A DNA stretch of 5,740 bases from Clostridia bacterium (GTDB taxonomy: Bacteria > Bacillota > Clostridia > Oscillospirales > Butyricicoccaceae). Positions 1 through 5,740 of the stretch are shown one piece after another (position 1 is the stretch's first letter; each line of letters opens with the position of its first letter). The position numbers were made by a program, and so were the translations under genes. The stretch covers positions 1-5,740 of the forward strand of contig JAFYMQ010000066.1 in assembly GCA_017556565.1 (NCBI GenBank), in the 5' to 3' direction. Below the pieces are notes generated by a model. The model worked only from the letters and a program-made list of their open reading frames with translations, searched no databases and was not told where the DNA came from.

Positions 1-982
1 CGCCCGATTCGCTGACCTCAAGCTCGCCCAGACCGTATTTGAGGCTGGTTTTCTGCATAGCGTCAAACAGATTATCGGTAATATCGTCGCGGTTCATGGG
101 AGGACGGGTGCTGATAGGCTCTACGGTCGACACCGTACCCTCAACAAAGCTTGTGGACACGATGCGCTCGATGGCGTCGGATGCCTGCTGCATATCCTCG
201 GCACGAACTACGCGCACGTCAACGATAAAGCTGCAGGTCTCGGGCACGATATTGGGGACTGTGCCGCCGTTTATCACGCCGCAGTTATAGGTAGTGCCGC
301 CGCGGACGCTGCATTTTTCCAGCTCGACAATCTTGTATGCCGCCTCGCGCACCGCGCTGATACAGTCAAAATATGCAATACCCGAGTGGCCGCCCTTGCC
401 CTTGATATTGATGCGGCGGCGAAGGATGCCTTTGCGGGATACGACTACCTGATTGCCCTCGGTAGTCTCGCAGTTGAGGGCGGTCTTGAAGCCCTCGGTC
501 TCACGTCTGAAATATTCCTGCTCCTGCTCTCCGCCCAGCACGTTGGAAATCTCCTCGTCCGATGTGAGCAGCAGCTTGAGATGCTTACTGTATCCGTGCT
601 CTTTGAGCGCCTTCATGCACAGCATGGCGATGGCGATGCCGCCCTTGCAGTCAATTGTGCCGGGGCCGATCATTCTGTCCCCCTCGATACGCACGGCAGG
701 AGTGCCAAAGACGCCTTTTTTGTGGACGGTGTCGGTATGCGCCATGAACACGTGACCTTTTTCTGCGCCCGGATTCATCTCCACGGTAAGAAAATCGCCG
801 CACTTTTCAAAAGCCTCGCGTCTGACCGCAAAACCTTCTTTGAGTGCAAAGTCAGCCATAAAATCAGCCATCTTGTCCAGCTCTTCTTTGTCGTATGCGG
901 TAGCCTCAAAGCTGCAAATCTCTCTGAGAAAATCCACGTACTTTTGCAGATTGGTCTCGATATACTCAAAAATCTGTTTCAT
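1..982 (-). CDS. M20-family zinc metallopeptidase (ArgE/DapE/carboxypeptidase G2-like), C-terminus cut off by window edge
   Basis: Members of this family are cytoplasmic di-zinc hydrolases that remove an amino acid or acyl group from small peptides or N-acyl amino acids. The 327 residues visible here show the family's metal-site motifs in order: AHTDTV at 81-86 (zinc ligand H82, orienting D84), GPGTIDCKGG at 106-115 (bridging D111), TSDEEI at 140-145 (catalytic E143, zinc ligand E144) and NCET at 170-173 (acidic ligand E172). The small dimerisation domain starts around GKGGHSG at 195-201 (H199). The frame runs off the left edge just after SESG, where relatives carry the start of the last active-site segment with the final His ligand; about 40-60 residues are probably missing. 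The start at 982 is chosen because GGAGGTG lies just upstream (GGAGG 993-997) and a strong promoter sits further out. No signal peptide or membrane segment is visible. It is divergent from a LysR regulator that may control it. The exact substrate cannot be told from sequence. Confidence 0.95.
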   Translation of the reverse strand, partial: MKQIFEYIETNLQKYVDFLREICSFEATAYDKEELDKMADFMADFALKEGFAVRREAFEKCGDFLTVEMNPGAEKGHVFMAHTDTVHKKGVFGTPAVRIEGDRMIGPGTIDCKGGIAIAMLCMKALKEHGYSKHLKLLLTSDEEISNVLGGEQEQEYFRRETEGFKTALNCETTEGNQVVVSRKGILRRRINIKGKGGHSGIAYFDCISAVREAAYKIVELEKCSVRGGTTYNCGVINGGTVPNIVPETCSFIVDVRVVRAEDMQQASDAIERIVSTSFVEGTVSTVEPISTRPPMNRDDITDNLFDAMQKTSLKYGLGELEVSESG

Positions 983-1012
983 ACACGCTGCACCTCCACT
1001 TGTATTGATTAG

Positions 1013-1042
1013 ATTATACTCCCTCCGCTACATAACTGTAAA
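1013..1042 (-). promoter_or_regulatory. Sigma-A-type promoter of the M20 peptidase
   Basis: On the minus strand, TTTACA (1037-1042, five of six matches to TTGACA) is followed by an 18-bp spacer and a perfect TATAAT (1013-1018). Transcription would start near 1006, giving a leader of about 24 nt that contains the GGAGGTG ribosome binding site. The -35 box lies inside a short inverted repeat (1039-1058), so a protein bound there could control it. Confidence 0.75.
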
Positions 1043-1078
1043 TAATCATCTATATTTAAGTTGCATTATCTTTTGCAA
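1039..1078. promoter_or_regulatory. Pair of inverted repeats, possible LysR operator
   Basis: Two dyads lie between the divergent genes: TAAATA-N8-TATTTA (1039-1058) and TTGCA-N8-TGCAA (1061-1078). Their centres are 21 bp apart, about two helical turns, which would place them on the same DNA face. LysR-type regulators typically bind tandem sites in the gap next to their own gene and overlap the target's -35 region, as the first dyad does. Neither dyad has the odd-spaced T-N11-A form usual for the family, and short AT-rich repeats arise by chance, so the assignment is tentative. Confidence 0.35.
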
Positions 1079-1095
1079 TGATGTACTATATAAAC

Positions 1096-1101
1096 GAGGT
1101 G
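1096..1101 (+). promoter_or_regulatory. Ribosome binding site fixing the LysR start
   Basis: GAGGTG ends 6 nt before the ATG at 1108. An in-frame ATG at 1078 would add ten residues not expected before a LysR DNA-binding domain, and has no comparable site upstream. I found no clear plus-strand promoter; the best candidate (TTGCAT 1061, TACTAT 1084, 17-bp spacer) would start transcription almost on this site. Confidence 0.8.
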
Positions 1102-1107
1102 ATACAA

Positions 1108-1956
1108 ATGGAACTTTTGCAGCTGCGGTATTTTTTTGAAAGTGCGAGAGCCGAGAGTTTTTCCAAAACGGCAGAAAAATATATGGTGCCCATAACCTCG
1201 GTATCGGCGGCGGTCAAGCGGCTGGAGCAGGAGCTGGGATGCAGGCTTTTTGACAGACATTCAAACCGCATCGCCCTCAACGACAACGGCAGACGGCTGC
1301 AAAAATCTCTGTTTGTCATATTTGACGAGCTTGAGCGGGTCAAGGCAGACCTCTCCCCCGACGCTGCCGACACACGCGAGATCAAACTGTCGGTACGTGC
1401 GCTGAGATCGGCGGTCACCGATTATATAATAGAGTACAAGGCTCTGCATCCGTCGGTGGATTTTAATACCGTGTTCGACTTTGGCTCAAAAGAGCACAAG
1501 AGTTTTCATATCATTATTGACGACGATCCCGAGAGATACCCGGGGTATGAGAGCTTTGAGTTGTGCAGCAAGCTCATCCGTCTGCGTGCCGCGGCAAACG
1601 ATCCCCTCTGCGGCAAAAAGATCCATCTGCGGGACTTGTGCTCGCGGGCGTTCGTGTCCTTTGGTGAGCATACCAGCACCCACAAGATGCTTGTGGACGC
1701 CTGCAAAAAACAAGGCTTCACCCCCGATTTTGCCGTGCAGACCAACGATCTGCAGTGCTACACCAAGTATGTTGAGGCAGGTATCGGCATAGGGTTTGGC
1801 AGATTTGACGCAGGCGACCCGGTCAGCCGCAACATCAGCTATCTGGACGTGGTGGATTTTACGGCGCGGCAGACCGTGTACGTGATCTATGACCCACATC
1901 AGGATCACGGAAACGTGCGTGAGTTTCTGGAGTTTTTGCGCAGCAAGTGTATGTGA
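1108..1956 (+). CDS. LysR-type transcriptional regulator
   Basis: A 282-residue DNA-binding regulator. Residues 3-62 form the winged helix-turn-helix typical of the family: LQLRYFFESARAESFSKTAE, then the recognition helix region SVSAAVKRLEQELG (31-44), followed by LFDR and the wing up to NGRRL. A linker helix (about 63-88) leads into the periplasmic-binding-protein-like effector domain (about 91-282), recognisable by FHIIIDDDP (133-141, the usual DLAI-type position), DPLCGKK (165-171) in place of the common HPLA motif, HLRDLCSRAFVSF and EAGIGIGFG. The first effector subdomain looks shorter than usual and the protein is somewhat below the common 290-310 residues, so the ligand may be atypical; it is not predictable here. 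It is divergent from the M20 peptidase, the usual arrangement for a regulator and its target, and probably controls that gene and itself. The next gene's ribosome binding site overlaps its stop, implying co-transcription. Confidence 0.95.
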   Translation: MELLQLRYFFESARAESFSKTAEKYMVPITSVSAAVKRLEQELGCRLFDRHSNRIALNDNGRRLQKSLFVIFDELERVKADLSPDAADTREIKLSVRALRSAVTDYIIEYKALHPSVDFNTVFDFGSKEHKSFHIIIDDDPERYPGYESFELCSKLIRLRAAANDPLCGKKIHLRDLCSRAFVSFGEHTSTHKMLVDACKKQGFTPDFAVQTNDLQCYTKYVEAGIGIGFGRFDAGDPVSRNISYLDVVDFTARQTVYVIYDPHQDHGNVREFLEFLRSKCM

Positions 1957-1961
1957 GGTGG
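1955..1961 (+). promoter_or_regulatory. Ribosome binding site overlapping the LysR stop codon
   Basis: GAGGTGG shares two bases with the TGA stop of the regulator (1954-1956) and lies 7 nt before the ATG at 1969. Ribosomes finishing the regulator would be placed directly on the next start, so the two genes are probably translationally coupled. Confidence 0.75.
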
Positions 1962-1968
1962 CCGGGAT

Positions 1969-2517
1969 ATGAAAAAATTATCGACTTCCCTGCTGATTGT
2001 CAGCGCCGCCGCGGCCATACTGGGGCTTGTGTTGCCTGCGGTACTGTTCAGCGCACCCGATATAATCGGCGGTGCGGGAGTGGCGACTATGAGATTTTAT
2101 ATGCAAACGCTTGCAGGTCAGGTGTGTTTTTTGTGCCTGATATTTGGCGCCGCCGGAGCGGTGACATGGGGCATATCGCTGGCATTGCACAAAGCTTTGT
2201 CCATATGCGATATCGTTTGGGCGCTTGGTGGGTCTGCCGCCACGGCTGCGGGGCTTGACTGCCTGCTGATGTTTGTCGGGTGTTTTGTGATGTCCTCCCC
2301 TGCCCGCCACCCCATAGCGCTGCCCGTAAGCATCATCGGCGGCTGCATTGCATTAGTCCTGCTATGGCTGTTTGCAGCAAAACTGATCCGCTCGCTCAAA
2401 TCAGCCAAAAATCTCAGAAGCCTGCTCGTCTGCGCAATAAGTTTTACCCTGCATCTGCTGCCATTTATGTATCTCGTAAGCTTTGGCTATCAACTTGCAA
2501 AAGTTATCCTCAAATAA
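1969..2517 (+). CDS. Small integral membrane protein of unknown function
   Basis: I do not recognise the family. The 182-residue product is strongly hydrophobic with about five predicted membrane helices, near residues 7-27, 48-72, 82-108, 116-140 and 150-172. The N-terminus (MKKLSTSLLIVSA) is typical of a first inserted helix or uncleaved signal anchor. Short basic loops (RSLKSAKNLR at 141-150, MRFY at 41-44) suggest where cytoplasmic segments could lie. Cysteines are scattered through the helices (for example 53, 56, 80, 98, 105, 126, 155) without a metal-binding pattern. It starts 12 bp after the LysR gene with its ribosome binding site overlapping that gene's stop, and a strong terminator begins a few bases past its stop, so it is the last gene of the regulator's unit. 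It could be a transporter-like or sensor partner of the regulator or peptidase, but only context supports this. The ribosome binding site, clean end and hydrophobic pattern make it a real gene. Confidence 0.78.
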   Translation: MKKLSTSLLIVSAAAAILGLVLPAVLFSAPDIIGGAGVATMRFYMQTLAGQVCFLCLIFGAAGAVTWGISLALHKALSICDIVWALGGSAATAAGLDCLLMFVGCFVMSSPARHPIALPVSIIGGCIALVLLWLFAAKLIRSLKSAKNLRSLLVCAISFTLHLLPFMYLVSFGYQLAKVILK

Positions 2518-2521
2518 TTGC

Positions 2522-2560
2522 AAAAACTCCTCACCCATACAGGTGAGGAGCTTTTTTATT
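2522..2560. terminator. Bidirectional intrinsic terminator between convergent genes
   Basis: A perfect 9-bp stem CTCCTCACC / GGTGAGGAG (2527-2535 and 2542-2550) closes a 6-nt loop. On the plus strand it is followed by CTTTTTT, ending the LysR/membrane-protein unit; on the minus strand it is followed by TTTTT, ending the MATE gene, whose stop codon is at 2559-2561. The plus-strand T-run abuts the MATE stop, a compact shared terminator. Confidence 0.9.
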
Positions 2561-3935
2561 ATACGTTTTTGGGCTCGAACTTGTATTTTCTCAGCCAGCG
2601 GCCCGAGAAATAGTGGTACAGATATATTCCGCCGCGCACTACCCAGTCGGTACCCATGGAGATCCATACGCCCATTGCGCCCATACCCAGTCCGGGCAGG
2701 CTGAACAGACCGAATACGTTGACTGTGTCCAGCGCGAAGAAGTATGCCAGCGCAACTCTGAACACCCACATACAGATCATGGAGACTACCATGGTGAACT
2801 TGACGTCCTTGGCTGCGCGGAATGCGTTTGCCAGCGGGAATGCCACCGGCCACAGTGTGGCGGCAAACAGAGAGTGGAGCAGGATCATCTTGATGGCAAG
2901 CTGACTGCTGAACTCGGACAGGTCATACAGACCGATTATCTGATTGCGGAATATAAGTGTTGCCGCGACTATGACCCACATAACAAGATAGGCGATGCCG
3001 ACTATTGTACGGGCGTATTTTTTTGCCTGTTCTTTTTCACCCGCGCCTATGCATCTGCCGACAACAGCTATCATACCCGAGCCAACCGCACCGGGCAGGT
3101 AGTGGAAATTGACCACGACGCTTGCCATGGAGTTGGCGGCTATGACTGCGGTGCCCATGGAGGAAATAAGGGACTGGGTCAGGATCTTGCCTATCTGGAA
3201 GATGCTGTTTTCTATACCGTTGGGGATACCGATGCCGAATATCTCCTTGACCATCTTGAAGTCGGGACGGTAGGAAAGCAGCTTTTCAAAGTGGACTACG
3301 TTCTTGCGGTTGTGTGCCATGTAAACTATGACGAAGGCACCCACCGCACGGGCGATCAGCGTACCGACCGCCGCGCCTGCCGCGCCCATTTTGAAGACGT
3401 AGATGCACACGGCGTTGCCGATGACGTTGACTATATTGATAAGTATGGACACCGCCAGAGTGATGGTGGTTCTGCCCATGGTCTGATAGACGACCGCACC
3501 TGAGTTGTACAGAGCAAGGAAGGGGAAGGAAAATGCCACTATCAGCATATAGCTCTGTGCGCTTGCCATAACGTCAGCCTCGATACTGCCGTAGACCAGA
3601 CCCAAAATAGCCTTGTGGAAGAACACAACGATCAGGCTGAGCACCAGCGCAAGAGTGGTGACTGCGTAGAGCACCTGCTTGGCGCCCTTGACTGCGTAGC
3701 CGTAATCTTTGCGACCCAAAGCCTGAGATATGATGACCGAGCCGCCGGTTGCCATTGCCGAAATGGCAAAGAAGAACAGATTGTCAACCGTATTGACCAG
3801 CGCGACGCCCGAAACAGCCGCCTCGCCTGCCGAGGATACCATGACAGAGTCTATCATACCCACCAGTATGCCCAGCAGCTGCTGAGCTATAAGGGGGATT
3901 ATGATCTTGAACAGATCTTTTTTGGTAAAAAGCAT
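2559..3935 (-). CDS. MATE-family multidrug/cation antiporter
   Basis: A 458-residue inner-membrane efflux protein of the MATE (NorM/DinF-like) family, which expels cationic drugs or metabolites in exchange for Na+ or H+. Length matches the family's usual 440-470. Two homologous six-helix halves are visible. The first has MIDSVMVSSAGEAAVSGVAL (27-46), GGSVIISQALGRKD (64-77) and the NSGAVVYQTMGRT segment (144-156). The second begins near FGIGIPNGIEN (233-243), followed by GSGMIAVVGRCIGAGEKEQA (285-304) and NAFRAAKD (370-377). The C-terminal region has the family's LGMGAMGVWISMGTDW (416-431) and a basic cytoplasmic tail. The start at 3935 has AGGTGA (3942-3947) 6 nt upstream. It follows the NhaC-family gene by 50 bp without a clear terminator or promoter between them, so it is probably second in that operon. 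Substrate cannot be assigned; family members differ widely. Confidence 0.96.
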   Translation of the reverse strand: MLFTKKDLFKIIIPLIAQQLLGILVGMIDSVMVSSAGEAAVSGVALVNTVDNLFFFAISAMATGGSVIISQALGRKDYGYAVKGAKQVLYAVTTLALVLSLIVVFFHKAILGLVYGSIEADVMASAQSYMLIVAFSFPFLALYNSGAVVYQTMGRTTITLAVSILINIVNVIGNAVCIYVFKMGAAGAAVGTLIARAVGAFVIVYMAHNRKNVVHFEKLLSYRPDFKMVKEIFGIGIPNGIENSIFQIGKILTQSLISSMGTAVIAANSMASVVVNFHYLPGAVGSGMIAVVGRCIGAGEKEQAKKYARTIVGIAYLVMWVIVAATLIFRNQIIGLYDLSEFSSQLAIKMILLHSLFAATLWPVAFPLANAFRAAKDVKFTMVVSMICMWVFRVALAYFFALDTVNVFGLFSLPGLGMGAMGVWISMGTDWVVRGGIYLYHYFSGRWLRKYKFEPKNV

Positions 3936-3952
3936 TGTATGTCACCTGATTG

Positions 3953-3971
3953 TCGGGGGCGTCTGCCCCGA
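3953..3971 (-). other. GC-rich hairpin between the two transporter genes
   Basis: TCGGGG and CCCCGA form a 6-bp stem around a 7-nt loop (alternatively GGGGC/GCCCC around a tetraloop). It sits in the 50-bp gap, after the upstream stop at 3986 and 5 nt before the ribosome binding site of the MATE gene. There is no T-run after it on the minus strand, so it is not a standard terminator; it may protect the upstream transcript end or weaken expression of the second gene. Confidence 0.55.
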
Positions 3972-3985
3972 TTGCAATTAAAATG

Positions 3986-5305
3986 TTATTTGTCCTTCTG
4001 CTTCTTTTCGGGGATCAGGAAGATGAATACCAGCGAGGAAACAAGCAGCAGCATGGGATAGAACATATTGCCGATGATATCAAATGCCGACAGCTGCATA
4101 TTCATGGTGTTGACCACGCTCAGCGCCACCAAAATCTGTGCGCCGTAAGGCAAAAAGCCCTGTACGATGCAGGAGAAGGTGTCCAGAATGGATGCGGTCT
4201 TTTTGTTGTTGATGCCGTATTCTTTTGCCATTTCGCTTGCGATGGGGTTTGCCATAACGATAGCGACTGTGTTGTTTGCGGTTGCGATGTCCATCAGACC
4301 GACCAGCAGACCGATGCCCAGCTGACCGCCTTTTTTGCCGCGGAAGACGCGGCGGATGCCGTACAGCAGCGCGTCAAAGCCGCCGTTGTGACGGATAAGT
4401 GCGCAGATGGCTGCGACCAGTATAGCGACCATGGAGGTCTCAAACATATTGGATACGCCTGTGCCCACACTCTTGATCAGACCCTCAAAGTTGACTGCCG
4501 AGGTGACCAGCATAATAAAGCTGCCCGAAACAATACCGATCATCAGGGTGACAAAGACGTTGATACCGATGATGCCGCTGATAAGAACCAGTACGTAGGG
4601 GATGATCTGGATAAGATCGTAGTCGTTGCTGATGTTGCTGCTGATGTCAGTACCCATGGTAAGCAGCAGAATGATAACAACGGTTGCAACAGCTGCAGGG
4701 GTGACGATGGCGATATTGGTCTTGAACTTGTCCTTCATCCGGCAGCCCTGACCGTTGCAGGCTGCGATGGTGGTATCGGAAACAAAGGACAGATTATCAC
4801 CGAACATAGCGCCGCCCACGACTGTACCTACGCACAGTGCCAGCGAGAAGCCCGTGGTCTCGGCAATAGCTTCTGCGATGGGGGTGATCAGGGTGATGGT
4901 TCCTACCGATGTACCCATTGCGGTGGATACAAAGCAGCTGACGATGAATATTACCAGAACAGACAGCTGGGGAGGTGTAACAGACAGCAGGAAGTATGCA
5001 ACGCTCTCTGCGCTGCTTCTGCCGACAACACCGACAAAGATGCCTGCCAGCATAAATATGATGAGCATGGTGATAATGTTCTTGTCACCTACGCCCTTGC
5101 CCATTATCTCGAACTTTTCGTCAAGGGTGGTCTTGCGATCCTGCAGGCAGGCTACCAGCAGGGCAACAAGGAAGGTTGCCACAACGGGCACACTGTAGAA
5201 GCCCATGGGGATCTTCATGACGTACTCGAACACTACACCAAGTGTCAGATACAGTACCGCGAATACTGCTATAGGCAGCAGGGCGATGGGATTGCCTTTT
5301 TTCAT
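3986..5305 (-). CDS. NhaC-family Na+/H+ antiporter-like transporter
   Basis: A 439-residue polytopic membrane protein of the NhaC/ion-transporter superfamily, with roughly ten to twelve hydrophobic segments. Recognisable conserved stretches are STAMGTSVGTITLITPIA (127-144), GGAMFGDNLSFVSDTTIAA (164-182) followed by QGCRMKDKFKTN (186-197), then ATANNTVAIVMANPIASE (341-358) and LDTFSCIVQGFLPYGAQ (374-390), the polar membrane motifs expected to line the ion path. Relatives exchange Na+ for H+; some members of this superfamily instead carry amino or organic acids, so the true substrate is open. An upstream ATG at 5374 in the same frame is rejected: it lies within the -35 box and before the predicted transcription start near 5339, and its extra residues are polar and coding-unlike. 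The ATG at 5305 gives the normal MKKGNPIALLPIAV start, though its ribosome binding site (AGAG about 9 nt upstream) is weak. Likely first gene of an operon with the MATE gene. Confidence 0.92.
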   Translation of the reverse strand: MKKGNPIALLPIAVFAVLYLTLGVVFEYVMKIPMGFYSVPVVATFLVALLVACLQDRKTTLDEKFEIMGKGVGDKNIITMLIIFMLAGIFVGVVGRSSAESVAYFLLSVTPPQLSVLVIFIVSCFVSTAMGTSVGTITLITPIAEAIAETTGFSLALCVGTVVGGAMFGDNLSFVSDTTIAACNGQGCRMKDKFKTNIAIVTPAAVATVVIILLLTMGTDISSNISNDYDLIQIIPYVLVLISGIIGINVFVTLMIGIVSGSFIMLVTSAVNFEGLIKSVGTGVSNMFETSMVAILVAAICALIRHNGGFDALLYGIRRVFRGKKGGQLGIGLLVGLMDIATANNTVAIVMANPIASEMAKEYGINNKKTASILDTFSCIVQGFLPYGAQILVALSVVNTMNMQLSAFDIIGNMFYPMLLLVSSLVFIFLIPEKKQKDK

Positions 5306-5337
5306 AACTTCACGCTCTTTTCTCTTTTTTTCTGCAT
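5302..5337 (-). other. Possible 11-codon leader frame overlapping the antiporter start
   Basis: A short frame, MQKKREKSVKL then TGA, begins 1-2 nt after the predicted transcription start (about 5339) and its stop overlaps the transporter's start codon as ATGA. If translated it would be nearly leaderless and could couple ribosomes to the transporter, whose own ribosome binding site is weak. It may equally be chance in a purine-rich leader. Confidence 0.3.
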
Positions 5338-5345
5338 TAAAGAAT

Positions 5346-5374
5346 ATTATAACACTATTTGCCGCCGCGGGCAA
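5346..5374 (-). promoter_or_regulatory. Sigma-A-type promoter of the antiporter-MATE operon
   Basis: On the minus strand, TTGCCC (5369-5374, four of six matches) is followed by a 17-bp spacer and a perfect TATAAT (5346-5351). Predicted start near 5339, about 34 nt before the transporter ATG. The -35 box is the outer arm of an inverted repeat TTGCC-N6-GGCAA (5359-5374), a possible repressor site. It lies just beyond the terminator of the upstream gene. Confidence 0.75.
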
Positions 5375-5387
5375 TGTTTATATTGAC

Positions 5388-5430
5388 AAAAAACCTGCGC
5401 TTTCGCCATTTTGATGCAAAGCGCAGGTTT
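5388..5430 (-). terminator. Intrinsic terminator of the TRIC-family gene
   Basis: A perfect 13-bp stem, AAACCTGCGCTTT (5391-5403) with AAAGCGCAGGTTT (5418-5430), closes a 14-nt loop. Read on the minus strand it ends in TTTTTT (complement of 5388-5393) and begins 5 nt past the stop of the gene on its right. It insulates the antiporter promoter from upstream reading. Confidence 0.9.
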
Positions 5431-5435
5431 GATTT

Positions 5436-5740
5436 TTACTTTTTGCTGTCGGTAAATCTGATTTTGGGCAGGTTCCAATGGTATTTTGCAGCAAGCAGGC
5501 GTATTGCAACCGTAACAAAGGATGCCAAAAGCGCGGCGAGCACCTGTTTGTCCATATACACACTGACAGAGTAATACAGAATGCTGCCCAGTATGGATGC
5601 AACGGCGTAAACGTGCTTGGTGAGTATGTAGGGTTTTTCGTTGACCAGCACATCGCGCAGCACACCGCCGCCAACACCCGTCAGCACACCGAGGGTCACT
5701 GCCAGCACGATATTGTCACCGTGAGCCGATGCGCAGGCGA
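5436..5740 (-). CDS. TRIC/UPF0126-family membrane protein (YadS/YicG-like), N-terminal half outside the window
   Basis: The last 100 residues of a family that is usually about 200 long. The family is built from two three-helix repeats, each with a glycine-rich G-x-GGG-x-x-RD kink; the second is seen here as LGVLTGVGGGVLRDVL (16-31 of the visible part), followed by YILTKHVYAVASILGSILYY and FVTVAIRLLAAKYHWNLPKI, which align by eye with the C-terminal half of E. coli YadS. Prokaryotic TRIC homologues form trimeric cation channels in the membrane; some UPF0126 members have been proposed to carry small metabolites. The open frame continues upstream of a GTG at 5708 with family-like residues (AHGDN), so that GTG is an internal valine and the gene is cut by the right edge. 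A terminator follows the stop, so it is a separate unit from the antiporter operon. Confidence 0.93.
   Translation of the reverse strand, partial: ACASAHGDNIVLAVTLGVLTGVGGGVLRDVLVNEKPYILTKHVYAVASILGSILYYSVSVYMDKQVLAALLASFVTVAIRLLAAKYHWNLPKIRFTDSKK

Noticed and set aside
386..1012. A 208-codon plus-strand open frame opposite the M20 peptidase
   Set aside because: The opposite strand has all M20 active-site motifs, a ribosome binding site and a promoter; the plus-strand frame has none of these and would cross the peptidase start and promoter.
1078..1107. An earlier in-frame ATG for the LysR gene
   Set aside because: It would place ten non-family residues before the DNA-binding domain, and the GAGGTG site fits only the ATG at 1108.
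2613..3503. A 296-codon plus-strand open frame opposite the MATE gene
   Set aside because: Composition is dominated by His, Asp, Gly and Cys with no recognisable fold, and the opposite strand carries a clear MATE protein; it is a shadow frame.
3946..3978. A possible MATE promoter on the minus strand (TTGCAA, 17-bp spacer, GACAAT)
   Set aside because: Both boxes match only four of six positions and transcription would start inside the ribosome binding site; the spacer is also the hairpin stem.
3950..5386. A 478-codon plus-strand open frame opposite the NhaC-family gene
   Set aside because: It mirrors the transporter almost end to end and is rich in Asp, His, Gln, Cys and Tyr with no hydrophobic or domain pattern, the usual look of an antisense shadow. 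It also runs through the transporter promoter and has no ribosome binding site.
5383..5388. A perfect TTGACA on the plus strand
   Set aside because: No -10 box lies at the right distance and no plus-strand gene follows; it sits beside the terminator of the TRIC-family gene.
5436..5708. GTG at 5708 as the start of a 90-residue protein
   Set aside because: The open frame continues upstream to the window edge with residues that fit the TRIC/UPF0126 family, and a 90-residue product would lack the first half of the two-repeat fold.

Overview
The window reads as ordinary chromosomal DNA from a low-to-moderate-GC Gram-positive bacterium, most likely a gut-type Clostridia/Firmicutes relative. That is an inference from GAGGTG/GGAGG-type ribosome binding sites, sigma-A-like promoters (TTTACA/TATAAT and TTGCCC/TATAAT), strong hairpin-plus-T-run terminators and the protein families present. 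I see no mobile element, CRISPR array, tRNA or rRNA. The six genes fill nearly all of the sequence.

Left part (1-2560): an M20-family zinc peptidase on the minus strand runs off the left edge, so its C-terminus is missing. Across a 125-bp AT-rich gap it is divergent from a LysR-type regulator on the plus strand. The gap carries a good promoter for the peptidase and two short inverted repeats 21 bp apart, an arrangement that fits a regulator controlling its divergent neighbour and itself. The regulator is followed after 12 bp by a small unrecognised five-helix membrane protein whose ribosome binding site overlaps the regulator's stop codon. A bidirectional terminator closes this unit.

Right part (2559-5740): on the minus strand, a NhaC-family antiporter-like transporter is followed after 50 bp by a MATE-family efflux transporter, probably as a two-gene operon read from a promoter at 5346-5374. 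The stretch before the transporter start holds an 11-codon open frame whose stop overlaps the transporter ATG, and a GC-rich inverted repeat covers the -35 box. Upstream of this operon, the C-terminal half of a TRIC/UPF0126 (YadS/YicG-like) membrane protein enters from the right edge and ends at its own 13-bp-stem terminator.

The window is therefore mostly familiar housekeeping and transport genes. I do not see convincing evidence of an undescribed multi-gene system. The points worth a second look are the small regulatory structures (peptidase/LysR operator region, antiporter leader, intercistronic hairpin) and the unrecognised membrane protein tied to the LysR gene.
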